A stretch of DNA of 64,000 bases from Paracoccus halophilus (GTDB lineage: Bacteria > Pseudomonadota > Alphaproteobacteria > Rhodobacterales > Rhodobacteraceae), in assembly GCF_000763905.1 (NCBI RefSeq), contig NZ_JRKN01000016.1:1-64000 (forward strand), read 5' to 3'. Positions 18,172 to 27,615 of this stretch are shown piece after piece (the stretch's first letter is position 1; each line of letters begins with the position of its first letter). Position numbers and translations under genes: made by a program. The notes beneath the pieces were generated by a model. The model had not been told where the DNA came from. It did no database searches and saw only the letters and a program-made list of their open reading frames with translations.

Positions 18172-19580
18172 GCGCCTTCTCCGTTCAGCTTCTTTTGCCA
18201 GCGGGCGATCTGGGCGCGTACCTGCGCCGGCGCCGTGCCGCCATAGCTGGTCCGCGAGGCGACCGAGTTATGCACGCCCAGCACATTATAGATATCCTCG
18301 GTTATCGCCGGATTGACCGATTGCATCTGCTCCAGCGTCAGGTCGGGCAGATCGACGCCCGCCTGTTCGGCCATGGCAACCAGCGCGCCGGTGGCGTGAT
18401 GGGCGTCGCGGAAGGGCAGGCCCGCCTCGCGCACCAGCCAGTCGGCCAGATCGGTGGCGGTGGAAAAGCCCGCGCCCGCCGCCGCCTCAAGCCGGTCGCG
18501 ATTGGCGCTGAGGTCGGACAGCATGCCTTCCATCGCGGCCAGCGCCAGCATCAGGTTGTCGGCGGCGTCAAAGACCTGCTCCTTGTCCTCCTGCATGTCC
18601 TTGGAATAGGCCAAGGGCAGGCCCTTCATCACCACGAACAGAGCGACGGCCGCACCCAGAATCCGCCCGATCTTGGCCCGGATCAGTTCCGCCGCATCGG
18701 GGTTTTTCTTCTGCGGCATGATCGAGGACCCGGTCGAGAAACGATCCGACATGGTGACAAAACGGAACTGGGCCGAGGACCAGATCACCAGTTCCTCGGC
18801 CAGCCGCGACAGATGCACCGCGCAGATCGCGGCCGAGGACAGGAATTCCAGCGCGAAATCGCGGTCGCTGACCGCATCCAGGCTGTTGGCCATCGGCCGG
18901 TCGAAGCCAAGCGCCTGCGCCGTCGCCTCGCGGTCGATATCGAACCCGGTCCCGGCCAGCGCCGCCGCGCCCAGGGGCGATTCGTTCATCCGCCGGCGCG
19001 CATCCTGAAAGCGCGACAGGTCGCGGGCGAACATCTCGACATAGGCCATCATGTGATGCCCCCAGGTGACCGGCTGGGCGGTCTGAAGATGGGTGAACCC
19101 GGGCATGACCCAATCGGCCCCGGCCTCGGCCTGCGACAGGGCCGCGCGGATCAGTGCATCCAGCCCGGAAATCGCCGCATCGCACTGGTCGCGCACCCAG
19201 AGCCGGAAATCCGTCGCCACCTGATCGTTGCGCGACCGCGCCGTGTGCAGCCGGCCGGCCGGCTCGCCGACGATTTCCTTCAGCCGCGATTCCACATTCA
19301 TGTGAATGTCTTCCAGCGCGGTGGAAAAGGGGAAATCCCCCGCCTCGATCTCTGACAAGACCGTGAGCAGCCCTTTCCCGATCGCCTCGGCATCGCTAGT
19401 GCTGATGATGCCTTGTGCGGCGAGCATCGCGGCATGGGCGCGGCTGCCCCGGATGTCCTGGGCATAAAGCCGCCGGTCGAAGCCGATCGAGGCATTGATC
19501 GCCTCCATGATCGCATCAGGTCCGGCGGCGAAACGTCCACCCCACATCTGGTTGGCGGTGTTGGCGGGCTGCTCGGTCAT
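18168..19580 (-). CDS. argH: Argininosuccinate lyase
   Basis: 470 aa. It cleaves argininosuccinate to arginine and fumarate, the last step of arginine synthesis. The fumarase/aspartase-superfamily signature [12 protein letters not shown] is present, with catalytic-region [13 protein letters not shown] and [16 protein letters not shown]. Length and both ends fit the family. First gene of a coupled chain with the small lipoprotein, the DUF2834-like protein and lysA. Only 22 bp separate its start from the divergent thioredoxin-like gene. Confidence 0.96.
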   Translation of the reverse strand: MTEQPANTANQMWGGRFAAGPDAIMEAINASIGFDRRLYAQDIRGSRAHAAMLAAQGIISTSDAEAIGKGLLTVLSEIEAGDFPFSTALEDIHMNVESRLKEIVGEPAGRLHTARSRNDQVATDFRLWVRDQCDAAISGLDALIRAALSQAEAGADWVMPGFTHLQTAQPVTWGHHMMAYVEMFARDLSRFQDARRRMNESPLGAAALAGTGFDIDREATAQALGFDRPMANSLDAVSDRDFALEFLSSAAICAVHLSRLAEELVIWSSAQFRFVTMSDRFSTGSSIMPQKKNPDAAELIRAKIGRILGAAVALFVVMKGLPLAYSKDMQEDKEQVFDAADNLMLALAAMEGMLSDLSANRDRLEAAAGAGFSTATDLADWLVREAGLPFRDAHHATGALVAMAEQAGVDLPDLTLEQMQSVNPAITEDIYNVLGVHNSVASRTSYGGTAPAQVRAQIARWQKKLNGEGA

Positions 19581-19602
19581 GACATGTCCTTCGGGGGGTA
19601 GA

Positions 19603-20148
19603 ATGCTGCGTTGGCTGGTTCTTTATACGGCACTGGGGATCGGTGCAAATGCCGCTGCCGCCGGGGAAATCGACTGGCAGGCCGCGCATGAAGGCGGGCT
19701 GGCCAAGCTGGCGCAGACCGATCCGACCCCGGTCCCCGCGACCGAATTCACCGACCCCGAGGGCGGCACCCATTCGCTGGCCGATTACAAGGGCCAGGTG
19801 GTGCTGCTGAATTTCTGGGCGACCTGGTGCGCGCCCTGCCGCGAGGAAATGCCCTCGCTCGACGCGCTGCAGGCCGAAATGGGCGGCGAGGATTTTCAGG
19901 TCGTGACCATCGCCACAGGCCACAATCCCCCTGCCGCGATCACGAAATTCCTGACGGAAACCGGGATCGAGAACCTGCCCCTGCTGCTGGATCCGCGGCA
20001 GAAACTGGCCCGCGAAATGGGCGTTCTGGGCATGCCCGTGACCGTGCTGATCGACCGCGACGGCAATGAGATCGCGCGGCTGATCGGTGGCGCGGACTGG
20101 GCGTCCGAGACGGCGAAAACCCTTATCCGGCAGGCGACAGCGCCCTGA
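19603..20148 (+). CDS. TlpA-like periplasmic thioredoxin
   Basis: 181 aa from the ATG at 19603, preceded by GGGGGG. An N-terminal hydrophobic signal/anchor (about 1-20) exports it. The thioredoxin-fold domain has [14 protein letters not shown] with redox cysteines 76 and 79, and the cis-proline loop [14 protein letters not shown]. It should reduce disulfides in the periplasm, as TlpA does for cytochrome oxidase or cytochrome c maturation; the exact client is unknown. Its 3' end overlaps the convergent tag gene by 26 bp. Confidence 0.88.
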   Translation: MLRWLVLYTALGIGANAAAAGEIDWQAAHEGGLAKLAQTDPTPVPATEFTDPEGGTHSLADYKGQVVLLNFWATWCAPCREEMPSLDALQAEMGGEDFQVVTIATGHNPPAAITKFLTETGIENLPLLLDPRQKLAREMGVLGMPVTVLIDRDGNEIARLIGGADWASETAKTLIRQATAP

Positions 20149-20710
20149 TTTCCGCATGGCGCGGGCAGCCGGTCATGTGGTCGTTGACCAGCCCGCAGGC
20201 CTGCATGAAGGCATAGGTGATGACCGGGCCGCAGAACTTGAAACCTTGCTTTTTCAGCGCCTTGGACATGGCTTCGGATTCGGCGGTTCTTGTCGGGACC
20301 TGTGCCATGCCGGCGAAATCGTTCTGGATCGGGCGGCCGTTCACGAATGACCAGATAAAGGGGGAAAAACCTCCGTCCGCCTCGATCTCCAGATAGCGGC
20401 GCGCGCCGGTAACCGTGGCCTCGATCTTGCCGCGATGGCGGATGATGCCGGGGTTTTGCAGGGCTTTGGCGACCTGCGCCTCGCCCCAGGTCGCGACGCG
20501 TTCGGGGTCGAAACCCTCGAAACACTCGCGAAAGGCGTCGCGCTTGCGCAGGATGGTGATCCAGCTGAGACCCGCCTGGAACCCGTCCAGCACCAGCTTT
20601 TCCCAAAGCGCGCGCGAATCGTATTCGGGCACCCCCCATTCCGTGTCGTGATAGGCCACGTAAAGCGGATCGGTGCCGCACCAGGTGCAGCTTTGCGGGG
20701 TGTCGGTCAT
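20123..20710 (-). CDS. tag: DNA-3-methyladenine glycosylase I
   Basis: 195 aa. It removes 3-methyladenine from alkylated DNA in base-excision repair. Family landmarks: SCTWCGTDPLYVAYHDTEWG at the start (zinc cysteine and histidine), GFQAGLSWITILRKR, the FSPFIWSFVNG stretch, GFKFCGPVITYAFMQACGLVNDH and the zinc-binding MTGCPRH near the end. Converges with and overlaps the TlpA-like gene by 26 bp. Confidence 0.95.
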   Translation of the reverse strand: MTDTPQSCTWCGTDPLYVAYHDTEWGVPEYDSRALWEKLVLDGFQAGLSWITILRKRDAFRECFEGFDPERVATWGEAQVAKALQNPGIIRHRGKIEATVTGARRYLEIEADGGFSPFIWSFVNGRPIQNDFAGMAQVPTRTAESEAMSKALKKQGFKFCGPVITYAFMQACGLVNDHMTGCPRHAEIRALSPAG

Positions 20711-20800
20711 CTTCCGTTAACCTCGAATCCAGAAAGCATCTTGGGTTTACGCGATCTTAGGGGATGATCGCCAGAGTTCCGGCGATGACAGGAGCTTGGC

Positions 20801-21628
20801 ATGACCGACAAAATCGATTCGCGCCCGGAATTCGGCTCGCCGCTGGATTTCGCGGTGGATCAGCAATCCCGCCTGACGATGGCCACGGTCAGGCGGTCGG
20901 TGGCCCGCGGTGACGCGGTGCTGGCCTATCAGCCGGTGGTGCAGTCGAATCGCACCCAGACCCCGGCCTTTCACGAGGGGCTGATCCGCATTCTCGACGA
21001 AACCGGACGGATCGTGCCGCTGCGCGACTTCCTTCCGCTCGCCGAAACGACCGAACTGGGGCGGCAGATCGACTGCCTGTCGCTGTCGCTCGGCCTCAAG
21101 GCGCTGGCCGAGGAGCCCTCGTTGCGGCTCTCGATCAATATGTCGGCGCGGTCGCTCGGCTATCCGGCCTGGCTGCGGACGCTGCGCTCCGGCATTGCCG
21201 GGGACGACCGGATCGCCGAGCGCCTGATCCTCGAGATCACCGAAAGCTCGGCCATGAGCATGCCGGAACTGGTCGGCCGTTGCATGCAGGAATTGCAGGC
21301 CCATGGCATCAGTTTCGCACTGGACGATTTCGGCGCCGGCTATACATCGTTTCGCTATCTGCGCGATTTCTGCTTCGACATGATCAAGATCGACGGGCAG
21401 TTCGTCCGCGAAATCGCATCGCATCGCGACAACCAGGTCCTGGCCCGTGCCTTGCAATCCATCGCGCATCATTTCGACATGTTCACGGTGGCGGAATCGG
21501 TCGAAACCGCCGATGACGCTGCGTTCCTGATCGATATGGGTATCGACTGCCTGCAGGGCTATTATTTCGGCGCCCCGACCATCGTCCCGCCGTGGAAAAC
21601 CCCGAACAAAGCGGCTGCGAAAGGCTGA
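20801..21628 (+). CDS. EAL-domain protein (putative cyclic-di-GMP phosphodiesterase)
   Basis: 275 aa consisting almost wholly of one EAL domain, with no GGDEF or membrane segment. The signature is EGL (HEGLIRI) instead of EAL, a tolerated variant. Other catalytic positions look intact: asparagine in LSINMSARSL, glutamate in LEITESS, DDFGAGYTSF, lysine in IKIDGQFV, glutamate in AESVET and QGYYFGAP. It could therefore hydrolyse c-di-GMP in the cytoplasm. A short N-terminal ~30 residues has no recognised sensor. Single gene. Confidence 0.87.
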   Translation: MTDKIDSRPEFGSPLDFAVDQQSRLTMATVRRSVARGDAVLAYQPVVQSNRTQTPAFHEGLIRILDETGRIVPLRDFLPLAETTELGRQIDCLSLSLGLKALAEEPSLRLSINMSARSLGYPAWLRTLRSGIAGDDRIAERLILEITESSAMSMPELVGRCMQELQAHGISFALDDFGAGYTSFRYLRDFCFDMIKIDGQFVREIASHRDNQVLARALQSIAHHFDMFTVAESVETADDAAFLIDMGIDCLQGYYFGAPTIVPPWKTPNKAAAKG

Positions 21629-21744
21629 GCGTTCCGGCCGGGGGTGGGTGGCCGGCGGCCCGGACTCCGCTTGACCTCGGCAAATGAAATGGCGAACAGT
21701 TCTCCTGTCTCCGAGCAACTCGGCCATCATGAAAGGAGCCTGTC

Positions 21745-22917
21745 ATGACCAAAGCCGTAATCGTATCTGCAGCCCGAACCCCCGTAGGCAGCTTTCTCGG
21801 ATCCTATGCGAGCCTGCCCGCGCATGACCTTGGGGCGGTCGTCCTGAAAGCCGTCGTCGAACGCGCCGGGATCGACCCCTCGGAAATCTCGGAAACCATT
21901 CTGGGCCAGGTGCTGAGCGCCGGCCAGGGCCAGAACCCGGCCCGCCAGGCCCATATCAATGCCGGTTTTCCGCGCGAATCCGCCGCCTGGGGCATCAACC
22001 AGGTCTGCGGATCCGGTCTGCGCTCGGTGGCGCTGGCGGCGCAGCAGGTGCTGCTGGGCGACGCCACCATCGTTGCGGCGGGCGGACAGGAATCCATGTC
22101 GCTCTCGGTGCATGCCGCCTATATCCGCGCCGGCCAGAAAATGGGCGATATGAAGATGCTCGACACCATGATCCGTGACGGGCTCTGGGACGCATTCAAC
22201 AATTACCACATGGGCCAGACAGCCGAGAACGTGGCCGAGAAATGGGGCATCACCCGCGAGGAGCAGGACGAATTCGCCGTCGCTTCCCAGAACAAGGCCG
22301 AAGCCGCGCAGAAGGAAGGCCGCTTCAAGGATGAAATCGCGCCGGTAACCGTCAAGACCCGCAAGGGCGATATCGTGGTCGATAGCGACGAATACATCCG
22401 CCTCGGTGCCACGCTGGACGCCATGCAGAAACTGAAACCCGCCTTCACCAAGGACGGCACGGTCACTGCCGCCAATGCCTCGGGCCTGAACGACGGTGCC
22501 GCCGCCGTGCTGGTCATGACCGAGGATGAGGCAAATCGTCGCGGCCTGACCCCGCTTGCGCGCATCGCCTCTTACGCGACGGCGGGGGTCGATCCGGCAA
22601 TCATGGGCACGGGTCCCATTCCGGCCAGCCGCCGGGCACTTGAAAAGGCCGGCTGGAAAGTGGCCGATCTGGAACTGGTCGAGGCGAACGAGGCCTTTGC
22701 GGCTCAGGCCATCTCGGTCAACCGCGACATGGGCTGGGATCCGGCGATCGTGAACGTGAACGGCGGCGCCATTGCCATCGGCCACCCGATTGGCGCCTCG
22801 GGCGCGCGTATCCTGAATACGCTGCTGTTCGAGATGCAGCGCCGCGGCACCAGCAAGGGGCTGGCGACGCTCTGCATCGGCGGCGGCATGGGCGTTGCCA
22901 TGTGCCTTGAACGCTGA
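21745..22917 (+). CDS. phaA: Acetyl-CoA acetyltransferase (beta-ketothiolase)
   Basis: 390 aa. It condenses two acetyl-CoA into acetoacetyl-CoA for polyhydroxybutyrate. Catalytic Cys88 is in [34 protein letters not shown] and CIGGGMG hold the remaining thiolase catalytic residues. AAAGGAG precedes the start. The acetoacetyl-CoA reductase gene follows 92 bp downstream with a perfect stem-loop between them, so the two form a phaA-phaB unit. The PHB synthase gene is not in the window. Confidence 0.95.
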   Translation: MTKAVIVSAARTPVGSFLGSYASLPAHDLGAVVLKAVVERAGIDPSEISETILGQVLSAGQGQNPARQAHINAGFPRESAAWGINQVCGSGLRSVALAAQQVLLGDATIVAAGGQESMSLSVHAAYIRAGQKMGDMKMLDTMIRDGLWDAFNNYHMGQTAENVAEKWGITREEQDEFAVASQNKAEAAQKEGRFKDEIAPVTVKTRKGDIVVDSDEYIRLGATLDAMQKLKPAFTKDGTVTAANASGLNDGAAAVLVMTEDEANRRGLTPLARIASYATAGVDPAIMGTGPIPASRRALEKAGWKVADLELVEANEAFAAQAISVNRDMGWDPAIVNVNGGAIAIGHPIGASGARILNTLLFEMQRRGTSKGLATLCIGGGMGVAMCLER

Positions 22918-22931
22918 GAAAGGTCTAAGCG

Positions 22932-22963
22932 GCAGGCGCGCGCAATTATCTTGCGCGCGCTGC
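22932..22963 (+). other. Stem-loop in the phaA-phaB gap
   Basis: A perfect 10-bp stem GCGCGCGCAA/TTGCGCGCGC (22936-22945 and 22951-22960) with a 5-base loop, extendable by GCA/TGC with one bulged base. No T-run follows. It is likely an attenuator or mRNA-processing hairpin that could make phaA and phaB expression unequal. Confidence 0.55.
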
Positions 22964-23009
22964 ACCATCTGGATAGCATAATTACAGGCGGAAGGCTCGG
23001 AGGGAGAAA

Positions 23010-23735
23010 ATGGCAAAAGTGGCTCTTGTGACCGGCGGATCGCGTGGGATCGGCGCGGCGATTTCGAAAGCCCTGAAAGAGGCGGGGTATACTGTCGCGG
23101 CGAACTATGCCGGCAATGACGAGGCGGCGCGCGCCTTCACCGATGAAACCGGCATCAAGACCTACAAGTGGTCGGTCGCGGATTACGACGCCTGCGCCGC
23201 CGGCATCAAGCAGGTCGAGGAAGAACTGGGCCCCGTCGACGTGCTGGTCAACAATGCCGGCATCACACGCGATTCGATGTTCCACAAGATGACGCCGCAG
23301 CAGTGGAAAGAGGTTATCGACACCAATCTGACCGGCCTCTTCAACATGACCCATTCGGTCTGGGGCGGGATGCGCGATCGCAAATTCGGCCGCATCGTCA
23401 ATATCAGTTCGGTCAATGGCCAGAAGGGACAGGCCGGACAGGCGAACTATTCCGCCGCCAAGGCCGGCGATATCGGCTTTACCCGCGCCCTGGCGCAGGA
23501 GGGCGCGCGCGCCAATATCACGGTGAACGCGATTGCGCCCGGCTATATCGGCACCGAAATGGTGCGCGCCATCGACGAGAAGGTGCTTAACGAGCGTATC
23601 ATCCCGCAGATCCCGGTCGGACGCCTGGGCGAGCCCGAGGAAATCGCCCGCGCCGTCGTCTTTCTGGCTGCCGACGATGCCGGCTTCATCACCGGCGCGA
23701 CCATCAGCGCGAATGGCGGTCAGTTCTTCAGCTGA
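23010..23735 (+). CDS. phaB: Acetoacetyl-CoA reductase
   Basis: 241 aa short-chain dehydrogenase. It reduces acetoacetyl-CoA to (R)-3-hydroxybutyryl-CoA with NADPH for PHB. Features: cofactor motif TGGSRGIG near residue 7, NNAGITRD, catalytic serine in NISSVNGQKG and the YSAAKAG motif (Tyr/Lys), then the family-specific end ATISANGGQF. The start has GGAGGGAG upstream. Second gene of phaA-phaB, with a terminator 32 bp downstream. Confidence 0.95.
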   Translation: MAKVALVTGGSRGIGAAISKALKEAGYTVAANYAGNDEAARAFTDETGIKTYKWSVADYDACAAGIKQVEEELGPVDVLVNNAGITRDSMFHKMTPQQWKEVIDTNLTGLFNMTHSVWGGMRDRKFGRIVNISSVNGQKGQAGQANYSAAKAGDIGFTRALAQEGARANITVNAIAPGYIGTEMVRAIDEKVLNERIIPQIPVGRLGEPEEIARAVVFLAADDAGFITGATISANGGQFFS

Positions 23736-23766
23736 CGGGCGCAGGCGAGACACCCCCGAAAAGGCA

Positions 23767-23798
23767 ACGGCCCGCGTCACTCGCGGGCCGTTTCTCTT
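23767..23798 (+). terminator. Rho-independent terminator after phaB
   Basis: A 10-bp stem (ACGGCCCGCG pairing with CGCGGGCCGT), loop TCACT, followed by TTCTCTTAT. It ends the phaA-phaB transcript. Confidence 0.75.
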
Positions 23799-23843
23799 AT
23801 CCTTCCAGAAAGCTGCGGGCGGCGGCGCCGCCCGCAAGACCCG

Positions 23844-24008
23844 TCAGTGCGACAGGCGCGCGATCTCTTCCTTGAGGCGAAGTTTTTCCTTTTTCATCTG
23901 CGAGATGGCAAGGTCGTCCACACCCGGACTGCGATGTGCGTCCTCGATGGCGTTGGACAGTGATTGGTGTTTCCGGCGAAGCTCCTGCACGTGGGATTCA
24001 ACCGACAT
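23844..24008 (-). CDS. YdcH-like (DUF465) small coiled-coil protein
   Basis: 54 aa. A short charged helix pair, beginning MSVESHVQELRRKHQSL and ending MKKEKLRLKEEIARLSH, with a loop containing SPGVDDLAIS between. This is the pattern of YdcH/DUF465 proteins (HxxLxxxHxxLxxxI, then KKxKLxLKDxI). AGGAGG precedes the ATG at 24008 by six bases. Function unknown; family members are small cytoplasmic proteins. Confidence 0.85.
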   Translation of the reverse strand: MSVESHVQELRRKHQSLSNAIEDAHRSPGVDDLAISQMKKEKLRLKEEIARLSH

Positions 24009-24066
24009 TCAGTCCTCCTCTTGGATTGATCGAACCCAAGGATTGCAGCACAGAATCGTCATATTG

Positions 24067-24825
24067 TCACCGAAAATCGGCCCCCCCGCGCGAAAGCGCC
24101 GCAGCATCGCGCAAAACCGCCTGCGCGGCGGGGGTCAGGTCCTCTCCATCCCCGGAATGTGACGGTTTTTCATGCATGATAAAGGGGGCGAGCAGGCGCA
24201 GGGGCGCACGCGCGCCCTTGCGCGCCACGATGATGACGCGCCCGGCCTCGCGCCCCTCGCGGGGCGCCACTGGCAGGATTGTGATCGCCCCGGCCCGACC
24301 CTCCAGTGCCGACATCAGCATGCCCAGCCGTTCGGTGCGCTGGATCAGGGTCAGATGCCCGCCGGGACGCAGACGCCGCAACGCGGCATCGATCCAGACG
24401 GCAAGCGGGGTGTTCTCGTGCCGCGCGGTGCTGCGCCCGGCATCGGGCGCCGCCGTGCCGGCGGTGAAATAGGGCGGATTCGCCATCACATGGTCAAATA
24501 CCGTATCACGCAGGGTCGCGGGCATCCGCGCCAGATCCCCCTGGAAGATCTGCGCGGCGATACCGTTGGCATCGGCATTGCGCCGCGCCAGTGCCGCATA
24601 TTCGGGCTGCAATTCCAGCCCGCTCAGCATGATGCCCGGCACGCGAATGGCCACGCAAAGCATCGCCACACCGGCCCCGCAGCCCAGTTCCAGCAGGCTT
24701 TGCCCGGCACGGGCCGGGCAGGCCGCGGCCATCATCACCGCATCGGCCCCGGCGCGATAGCCGCCTGCGGGCTGGGTAATGCGCAGCCTGCCGCCCAGGA
24801 ACCCGTCCTCGCGCAGGTCACTCAT
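24067..24825 (-). CDS. tRNA1(Val) adenine-N6-methyltransferase-like protein (TrmN6 family)
   Basis: 252 aa from the ATG at 24825. A class I SAM-dependent methyltransferase: motif I LLELGCGAGVAML (45-57), the acidic end of strand 2 in SGLELQPE, and the N6-amine-methylating signature NPPYF (116-120). It resembles COG4123 proteins, which methylate A37 of tRNA1(Val). The substrate here is inferred from family. The start overlaps the DUF2007 gene by 8 bases, so the pair is coupled. Confidence 0.82.
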   Translation of the reverse strand: MSDLREDGFLGGRLRITQPAGGYRAGADAVMMAAACPARAGQSLLELGCGAGVAMLCVAIRVPGIMLSGLELQPEYAALARRNADANGIAAQIFQGDLARMPATLRDTVFDHVMANPPYFTAGTAAPDAGRSTARHENTPLAVWIDAALRRLRPGGHLTLIQRTERLGMLMSALEGRAGAITILPVAPREGREAGRVIIVARKGARAPLRLLAPFIMHEKPSHSGDGEDLTPAAQAVLRDAAALSRGGADFR

Positions 24826-25030
24826 GATGAATGCGGTTGTCGCGCAGAATGGCACGCGCCAGGAACAGGTCGCGATCCGCGACCACCAGCCGGCGCGGCA
24901 GAATCCCCAGCGACCCTTCCAGCACGCTCATGTGCTGATCGAGCTGAAAGGACGTGATGCCCTCGGCCGCCAGCAGGTCGGCGGCGCGGGTAATCAGCAG
25001 GGGGTCGGTTGTGCGCAGGAGCTCTTTCAT
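24818..25030 (-). CDS. DUF2007-like small protein
   Basis: 70 aa. The sequence MKELLRTTDPLLITRAADLL, then FQLDQHMSVLEGSLGILPRRLVVAD matches the DUF2007 fold (ferredoxin-like signal-transducing module) as seen in alphaproteobacteria. Function unknown. It lies upstream of and overlaps the methyltransferase gene by 8 bases, suggesting a linked role or simple co-transcription. Divergent from the polyprenyl synthase gene. Confidence 0.82.
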   Translation of the reverse strand: MKELLRTTDPLLITRAADLLAAEGITSFQLDQHMSVLEGSLGILPRRLVVADRDLFLARAILRDNRIHHE

Positions 25031-25105
25031 GTCTTCTCGAGGTTATGCGGCGGTTGCACAGGTGTCCATTGCATGGCAATGCCTTGCGGGAAATGGGGAT
25101 GGCAG

Positions 25106-26107
25106 ATGGGCATGAACGAAAACTTGTCAAAACCGCTTGACCGGCTTTCCGCTGAACTTGCCGGTGATATGGATCAGGTCAATGCCCTGATCCGCGAACG
25201 CATGGCCAGCCGGCATGCGCCCCGCATCCCCGAGGTCACCGCCCATCTGGTCGAGGCGGGCGGCAAGCGGCTGCGGCCGCTGCTGGTGCTGGCCGCCGCC
25301 CGGCTCTGCGGCTATTCCGGCGCGAACCATGTGCTGCTGGCCGCCGCTGTCGAGTTCATCCACACCGCGACGCTGCTGCATGACGATGTGGTCGATGAAA
25401 GCCGGCAAAGACGCGGGCGGCCGACGGCAAACCTGCTTTGGGACAACAAGACCTCGGTTCTGGTCGGCGACTATCTTTTCGCGCGCAGCTTCCAGTTGAT
25501 GGCCGATACCGACAGCATGCGGGTCATGCGGATCCTGGCCAATGCCAGCGCCACCATCGCTGAGGGCGAGGTGCTGCAACTGACCGCCGCGCAGGACATC
25601 TCGACCAGCGAGGAAACCTATATCCAGATCGTGCGCGGCAAGACGGCGGCGCTGTTTTCCGCCGCGACCGAGGCCGGCTCGGTCATCGCCGGGGCGGATG
25701 AGGCCGTGCAGCGCGCGCTGTTCGATTATGGCGATGCATTGGGGATCGCCTTCCAGATCGTCGACGATCTGCTGGATTACGGCGGCATGAGTTCGACCAT
25801 CGGCAAGAATATCGGCGACGATTTCCGCGAGCGCAAGCTGACCCTGCCGGTGATCAAGGCGATCGCCGCGGCCGGGCCGGATGAGCGCGCGTTCTGGGAA
25901 CGCACCATCGGCCATGGCCGGCAGGACGAGGGCGATCTGGAGACCGCCCTGAGCCTGCTGAAACGGCACGACGCGCTGAAGGCCGCCCGCGCCGATGCCA
26001 TCGACTGGGCGGCGCGCGCCAAGGCCGCTCTTGGCCCGGCGCCGGATCATCCGCTGCGCGCCATCCTGTCCGATCTGGCCGATTACGTCGTCTCGCGCAT
26101 TTCCTGA
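25106..26107 (+). CDS. ispB: Polyprenyl diphosphate synthase (octa/decaprenyl, quinone side chain)
   Basis: 333 aa. It elongates isoprenyl diphosphate chains to make the ubiquinone tail. The two aspartate-rich motifs are LLHDDVVDES (first DDxxD) and QIVDDLLDYGG (second DDxxD), with GGKRLRPLL at the IPP site and VRGKTAALF in the middle. The start at 25106 (MGMNE) has GGGGAT upstream; 25112 is an alternative, and a much longer open frame upstream is not family-like. Chain length (C40 or C50) cannot be read from sequence by eye; Paracoccus relatives make ubiquinone-10. Confidence 0.9.
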   Translation: MGMNENLSKPLDRLSAELAGDMDQVNALIRERMASRHAPRIPEVTAHLVEAGGKRLRPLLVLAAARLCGYSGANHVLLAAAVEFIHTATLLHDDVVDESRQRRGRPTANLLWDNKTSVLVGDYLFARSFQLMADTDSMRVMRILANASATIAEGEVLQLTAAQDISTSEETYIQIVRGKTAALFSAATEAGSVIAGADEAVQRALFDYGDALGIAFQIVDDLLDYGGMSSTIGKNIGDDFRERKLTLPVIKAIAAAGPDERAFWERTIGHGRQDEGDLETALSLLKRHDALKAARADAIDWAARAKAALGPAPDHPLRAILSDLADYVVSRIS

Positions 26108-26130
26108 GCCGATCCGCCCGGCGCATCAGA

Positions 26131-26157
26131 AAGCCCGGCGCGAGGCCGGGCTTTTTT
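26131..26157 (+). terminator. Rho-independent terminator after ispB
   Basis: A perfect 9-bp stem AAGCCCGGC/GCCGGGCTT, 5-base loop, running into TTTTTT. Strong in the plus direction; weaker for amtB arriving from the other side, as only a short T-run follows on that strand. Confidence 0.85.
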
Positions 26158-26172
26158 CGTCTCAGGCACCCC

Positions 26173-27615
26173 TCAACTGTTATAGGCGTTCTCGCCATGG
26201 GTCGTGATATCCAGGCCCTGGCGCTCGTCGCTTTGCGAGACGCGCAGGCCGATCACCGCCTTGACGATCATCAGCGCCAGCCAGGACACGACGGCGGACC
26301 AGACCACCGCGACGCCCACGCCCAGCATCTGGGTCGTCACCTGCCCGGCGATGCTGTAGCCCGGGGCGACCGATCCGGTGGCGTAGTCATAGACGCCCGT
26401 GCCGCCCAGCGACGGCGCCGCGAATACGCCGGTCAGGATCGCGCCGATGATGCCGCCGACACCGTGGATGCCAAAGACATCAAGGCTTTCGTCGATCCCC
26501 AGCCGGGTCTTGAGGCTGACGACGAACCACATGCAGACCAGCCCCGCCACCAGACCGATCGCGATGGCGCCCATCGGCCCCACGAAACCGGCCGCCGGGG
26601 TTACCCCGACAAGCCCCGCGATCGCCCCCGAGACGCCGCCCAGAAGCGAGGGATGGCCCCGGAACGCCCATTCGGCAAAGGCCCAGGCAAGCGCCGCGGC
26701 GGCGGTCGCGACCACGGTGTTCAGGATCGCCATGGCGGCGGTGCCCGTGGCCTCCATGTTCGAGCCGGCGTTGAACCCGAACCAGCCGATCCACAGCAGG
26801 CAGCCGCCGATAAAGGTGAATGTCAGGTTATGCGGCGCGATCAGTTCGCGGCCATAGCCGACACGGGGGCCGACGACGATCGCGGCGACCAGGGCGGCGA
26901 CACCGGCATTGATATGAATGACCGTGCCGCCGGCGAAATCCAGATCGCCATGACTGAACAGAAAGCCCGCCGGCGCGTCATGGGCACTGGGGCCGCCCCA
27001 CCACCAGACCATATGGGCCATGGGCAGATAGGAAAAGACGAACCAGATCACCACGAAGGCCAGCATCGCGGTGAACTTCATCCGCTCGACCGTCGCGCCG
27101 ACGATCAGCGCCGAGGCGATGCAGGCAAAGGCCATCTGGAACACGACAAAGACATATTCCGGGACAAAGACATTGGCGGTGAAGGTCTCGGCCAGCGAAG
27201 AGGTATCGACCCCCGCGAGGAACGCCTTGGAAAGCCCGCCGACAAAGGGCGTCAGCGCCGTCGCCGCATCGGCCGAGCCGGCGCCGGTAAAGGCCAGCGA
27301 ATAGCCGAAGGCGACCCAGAGCAGCGCCACGACGCAGAAAATGGTCAGGACCTGCATCAGCACCGAGAGCATGTTCTTGGCCCGGACCAGGCCGCCATAG
27401 AAAAGCGCCAGCCCCGGAATGGACATGGCCATCACCAGGATGGCCGAGAGCATCATCCAGGTCGTATCGCCCTTGTCCACGATGGGCGCGACGGTGTCAG
27501 CGGTGACGGCCGCGGCTGCGGGCCCGGCGTCCTGTGCCAGCACCGGCGCCGCCAACCCGATCAGCGGCAGGGCAAGCGCCGGGATCAGGGGATGGATCGC
27601 GGTTGGTCTGTTCAT
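26173..27615 (-). CDS. amtB: Ammonium transporter
   Basis: 480 aa from the ATG at 27615 (AGGAAA upstream). It begins with a cleavable signal peptide ending APVLAQ, as in many Amt proteins. About eleven membrane helices follow, with GDTTWMMLSAILVMAMSIPGLALFYGG, FQMAFACIASALIVGATVERMKF, the pore twin-histidine regions (HINAGVAALVAA and FGIHGVGGIIGAILTGVF), and the C-terminal tail SQSDERQGLDITTHGENAY that binds GlnK. It moves ammonium across the inner membrane. Unusually, no glnK gene lies next to it: the 255 bp upstream to the PBP gene has none. Confidence 0.95.
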   Translation of the reverse strand: MNRPTAIHPLIPALALPLIGLAAPVLAQDAGPAAAAVTADTVAPIVDKGDTTWMMLSAILVMAMSIPGLALFYGGLVRAKNMLSVLMQVLTIFCVVALLWVAFGYSLAFTGAGSADAATALTPFVGGLSKAFLAGVDTSSLAETFTANVFVPEYVFVVFQMAFACIASALIVGATVERMKFTAMLAFVVIWFVFSYLPMAHMVWWWGGPSAHDAPAGFLFSHGDLDFAGGTVIHINAGVAALVAAIVVGPRVGYGRELIAPHNLTFTFIGGCLLWIGWFGFNAGSNMEATGTAAMAILNTVVATAAAALAWAFAEWAFRGHPSLLGGVSGAIAGLVGVTPAAGFVGPMGAIAIGLVAGLVCMWFVVSLKTRLGIDESLDVFGIHGVGGIIGAILTGVFAAPSLGGTGVYDYATGSVAPGYSIAGQVTTQMLGVGVAVVWSAVVSWLALMIVKAVIGLRVSQSDERQGLDITTHGENAYNS

